Of a stretch of DNA of 5,937 nucleotides, positions 5,308 to 5,937 are shown piece by piece. Below the pieces are notes generated by a model. It was not told the DNA's origin. It was given only the letters and a program-made list of their open reading frames with translations, and did not search any database. The position numbers and the translations under genes are program-made. The first letter of the stretch is position 1; every line of letters begins with the position of its first letter. The stretch is from Massilia sp. (GTDB lineage: Bacteria > Pseudomonadota > Gammaproteobacteria > Burkholderiales > Burkholderiaceae_D): assembly GCA_003520365.1 (NCBI GenBank), contig DOUW01000337.1, forward strand, positions 1 to 5,937. The letters are read 5' to 3'.

Positions 5308-5937
5308 TCAGCGCCCGGACTTGCGGGCGGACTGGGAAGCCGGTTCGCGCAGCAAAGTGCGGATGTCGTTCAGCAGCAGCGCCGGATGCAGGTAAGAGGT
5401 CGAATAGATCTCGCGTACCTCGCCGCCGGCGTCGAGCAGGTAGACCTTCAGCATGTGGCTCAGCACCGGCACGCGCTGGCCAGGGACCGCCGGCGCCGCG
5501 ACCGAGACGTCCTGGCCGAAGCCGTCGAGGATGGGCGCCAGCTCCCTGCCGTTGCGGGTGGTGAGGAAATGCCATTCCAGCCCGCGCCGGTCGCGCGCCT
5601 CGCCGCCGCCGTAGCTGCGCATCATCGGCGGCGTGTCGTGTTCCGGGTCGAAACTCATGCTGACGAAGCGCACCCTGCCGCGCAGCGCGGGGGAATGCAC
5701 GATGGTTTCCTTCAGGCTGTGCAGGGTGGCATAGGCCAGCGGACAGCCTTTCGCATCGGTGCAGTAGGTGTAGATGAAGGAGAACAGCGTGATCTTGCCG
5801 GTCGTGAATTCGGACAGGCGGCGCAGGCTGCCATCGCTCTCGAGCACCTGGCCGTCGGGCGCCTGCATGATGCGCTCCAGGCGATAGCTGCCCGGCGCCG
5901 GCGGCACGTAGCCGAGCGCCGGGACCTCGGTCGGCCC
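5308..5937 (-). CDS. SCO1/SenC-family protein with CX5C motif (5' end beyond window)
   Basis: Thioredoxin-fold protein of the type that delivers copper to, or reduces thiols of, cytochrome oxidase CuA; the family normally acts on the periplasmic side of the inner membrane. 209 residues are visible. The frame stays open to the right edge, so the true start and any signal peptide or membrane anchor are missing. A GTG at 5907 is a possible but less likely start, because the reading frame continues upstream with protein-like sequence. The fold is marked by ITLFSFIYTYC (49-59 of the visible part), VSMSFDPEHDTP (92-103) and LSHMLKVYLLD (159-169). C59 and C65 are spaced CX5C (YCTDAKGCPLA) rather than CX3C; H161 is the likely third copper ligand. 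Function in oxidase assembly is inferred only. Confidence 0.85.
   Translation of the reverse strand, partial: GPTEVPALGYVPPAPGSYRLERIMQAPDGQVLESDGSLRRLSEFTTGKITLFSFIYTYCTDAKGCPLAYATLHSLKETIVHSPALRGRVRFVSMSFDPEHDTPPMMRSYGGGEARDRRGLEWHFLTTRNGRELAPILDGFGQDVSVAAPAVPGQRVPVLSHMLKVYLLDAGGEVREIYSTSYLHPALLLNDIRTLLREPASQSARKSGR

Noticed and set aside
5303..5308. T-run as part of an intrinsic terminator for the SCO gene
   Set aside because: The run lies on the wrong side of the hairpin for the minus-strand transcript, where it reads as an A-run before the stem.

Overview
The window is GC-rich and uses the codons and small-gene organisation of a betaproteobacterium. The protein sequences look most like Burkholderiales, probably an Oxalobacteraceae (Massilia/Telluria/Duganella-like) chromosome. 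That placement is inferred from recalled family resemblance, not from a search. Seven protein genes are visible; the two at the edges are incomplete. No RNA gene, CRISPR array, transposase or phage gene was seen.

Left part (1-2510), metal and oxidative stress. The minus strand carries the N-terminal part of a ZIP-type metal transporter (running off the left edge), preceded in transcription by a complete dimanganese catalase (528-1436). The 156-bp gap between them holds a strong hairpin and a 14-bp unit repeated three times. A 394-bp divergent region (1437-1830) separates the catalase from a plus-strand hemerythrin-domain protein (1831-2466) with an unusual hydrophobic C-terminal segment. Catalase, possible Mn/Zn/Fe transporter and di-iron hemerythrin suggest a peroxide/oxygen/metal-homeostasis module; the functional link is inference from neighbourhood.

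Middle (2486-3905). An 11-bp hairpin lies between the convergent hemerythrin gene and a minus-strand LrgA-LrgB (CidA-CidB) membrane-protein operon whose two genes overlap by 8 nt. Upstream of lrgA is a gap with two 30-bp REP-like hairpin elements in inverted orientation. Their stems differ by compensatory base-pair changes.

Right part (3906-5937), minus strand. A complete 4-hydroxyphenylpyruvate dioxygenase (tyrosine/phenylalanine catabolism to homogentisate) is preceded by a 5' region of roughly 290 bp with two clear inverted repeats and two candidate translation starts. Beyond it is a SCO1/SenC-type copper/thiol protein whose two cysteines are spaced CX5C instead of the usual CX3C. It is cut off at the right edge.

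No obviously new multi-gene system is present. The most distinctive signals are the covarying inverted REP pair, the triple 14-bp tandem repeat, the CX5C SCO variant and the structured hppD leader.
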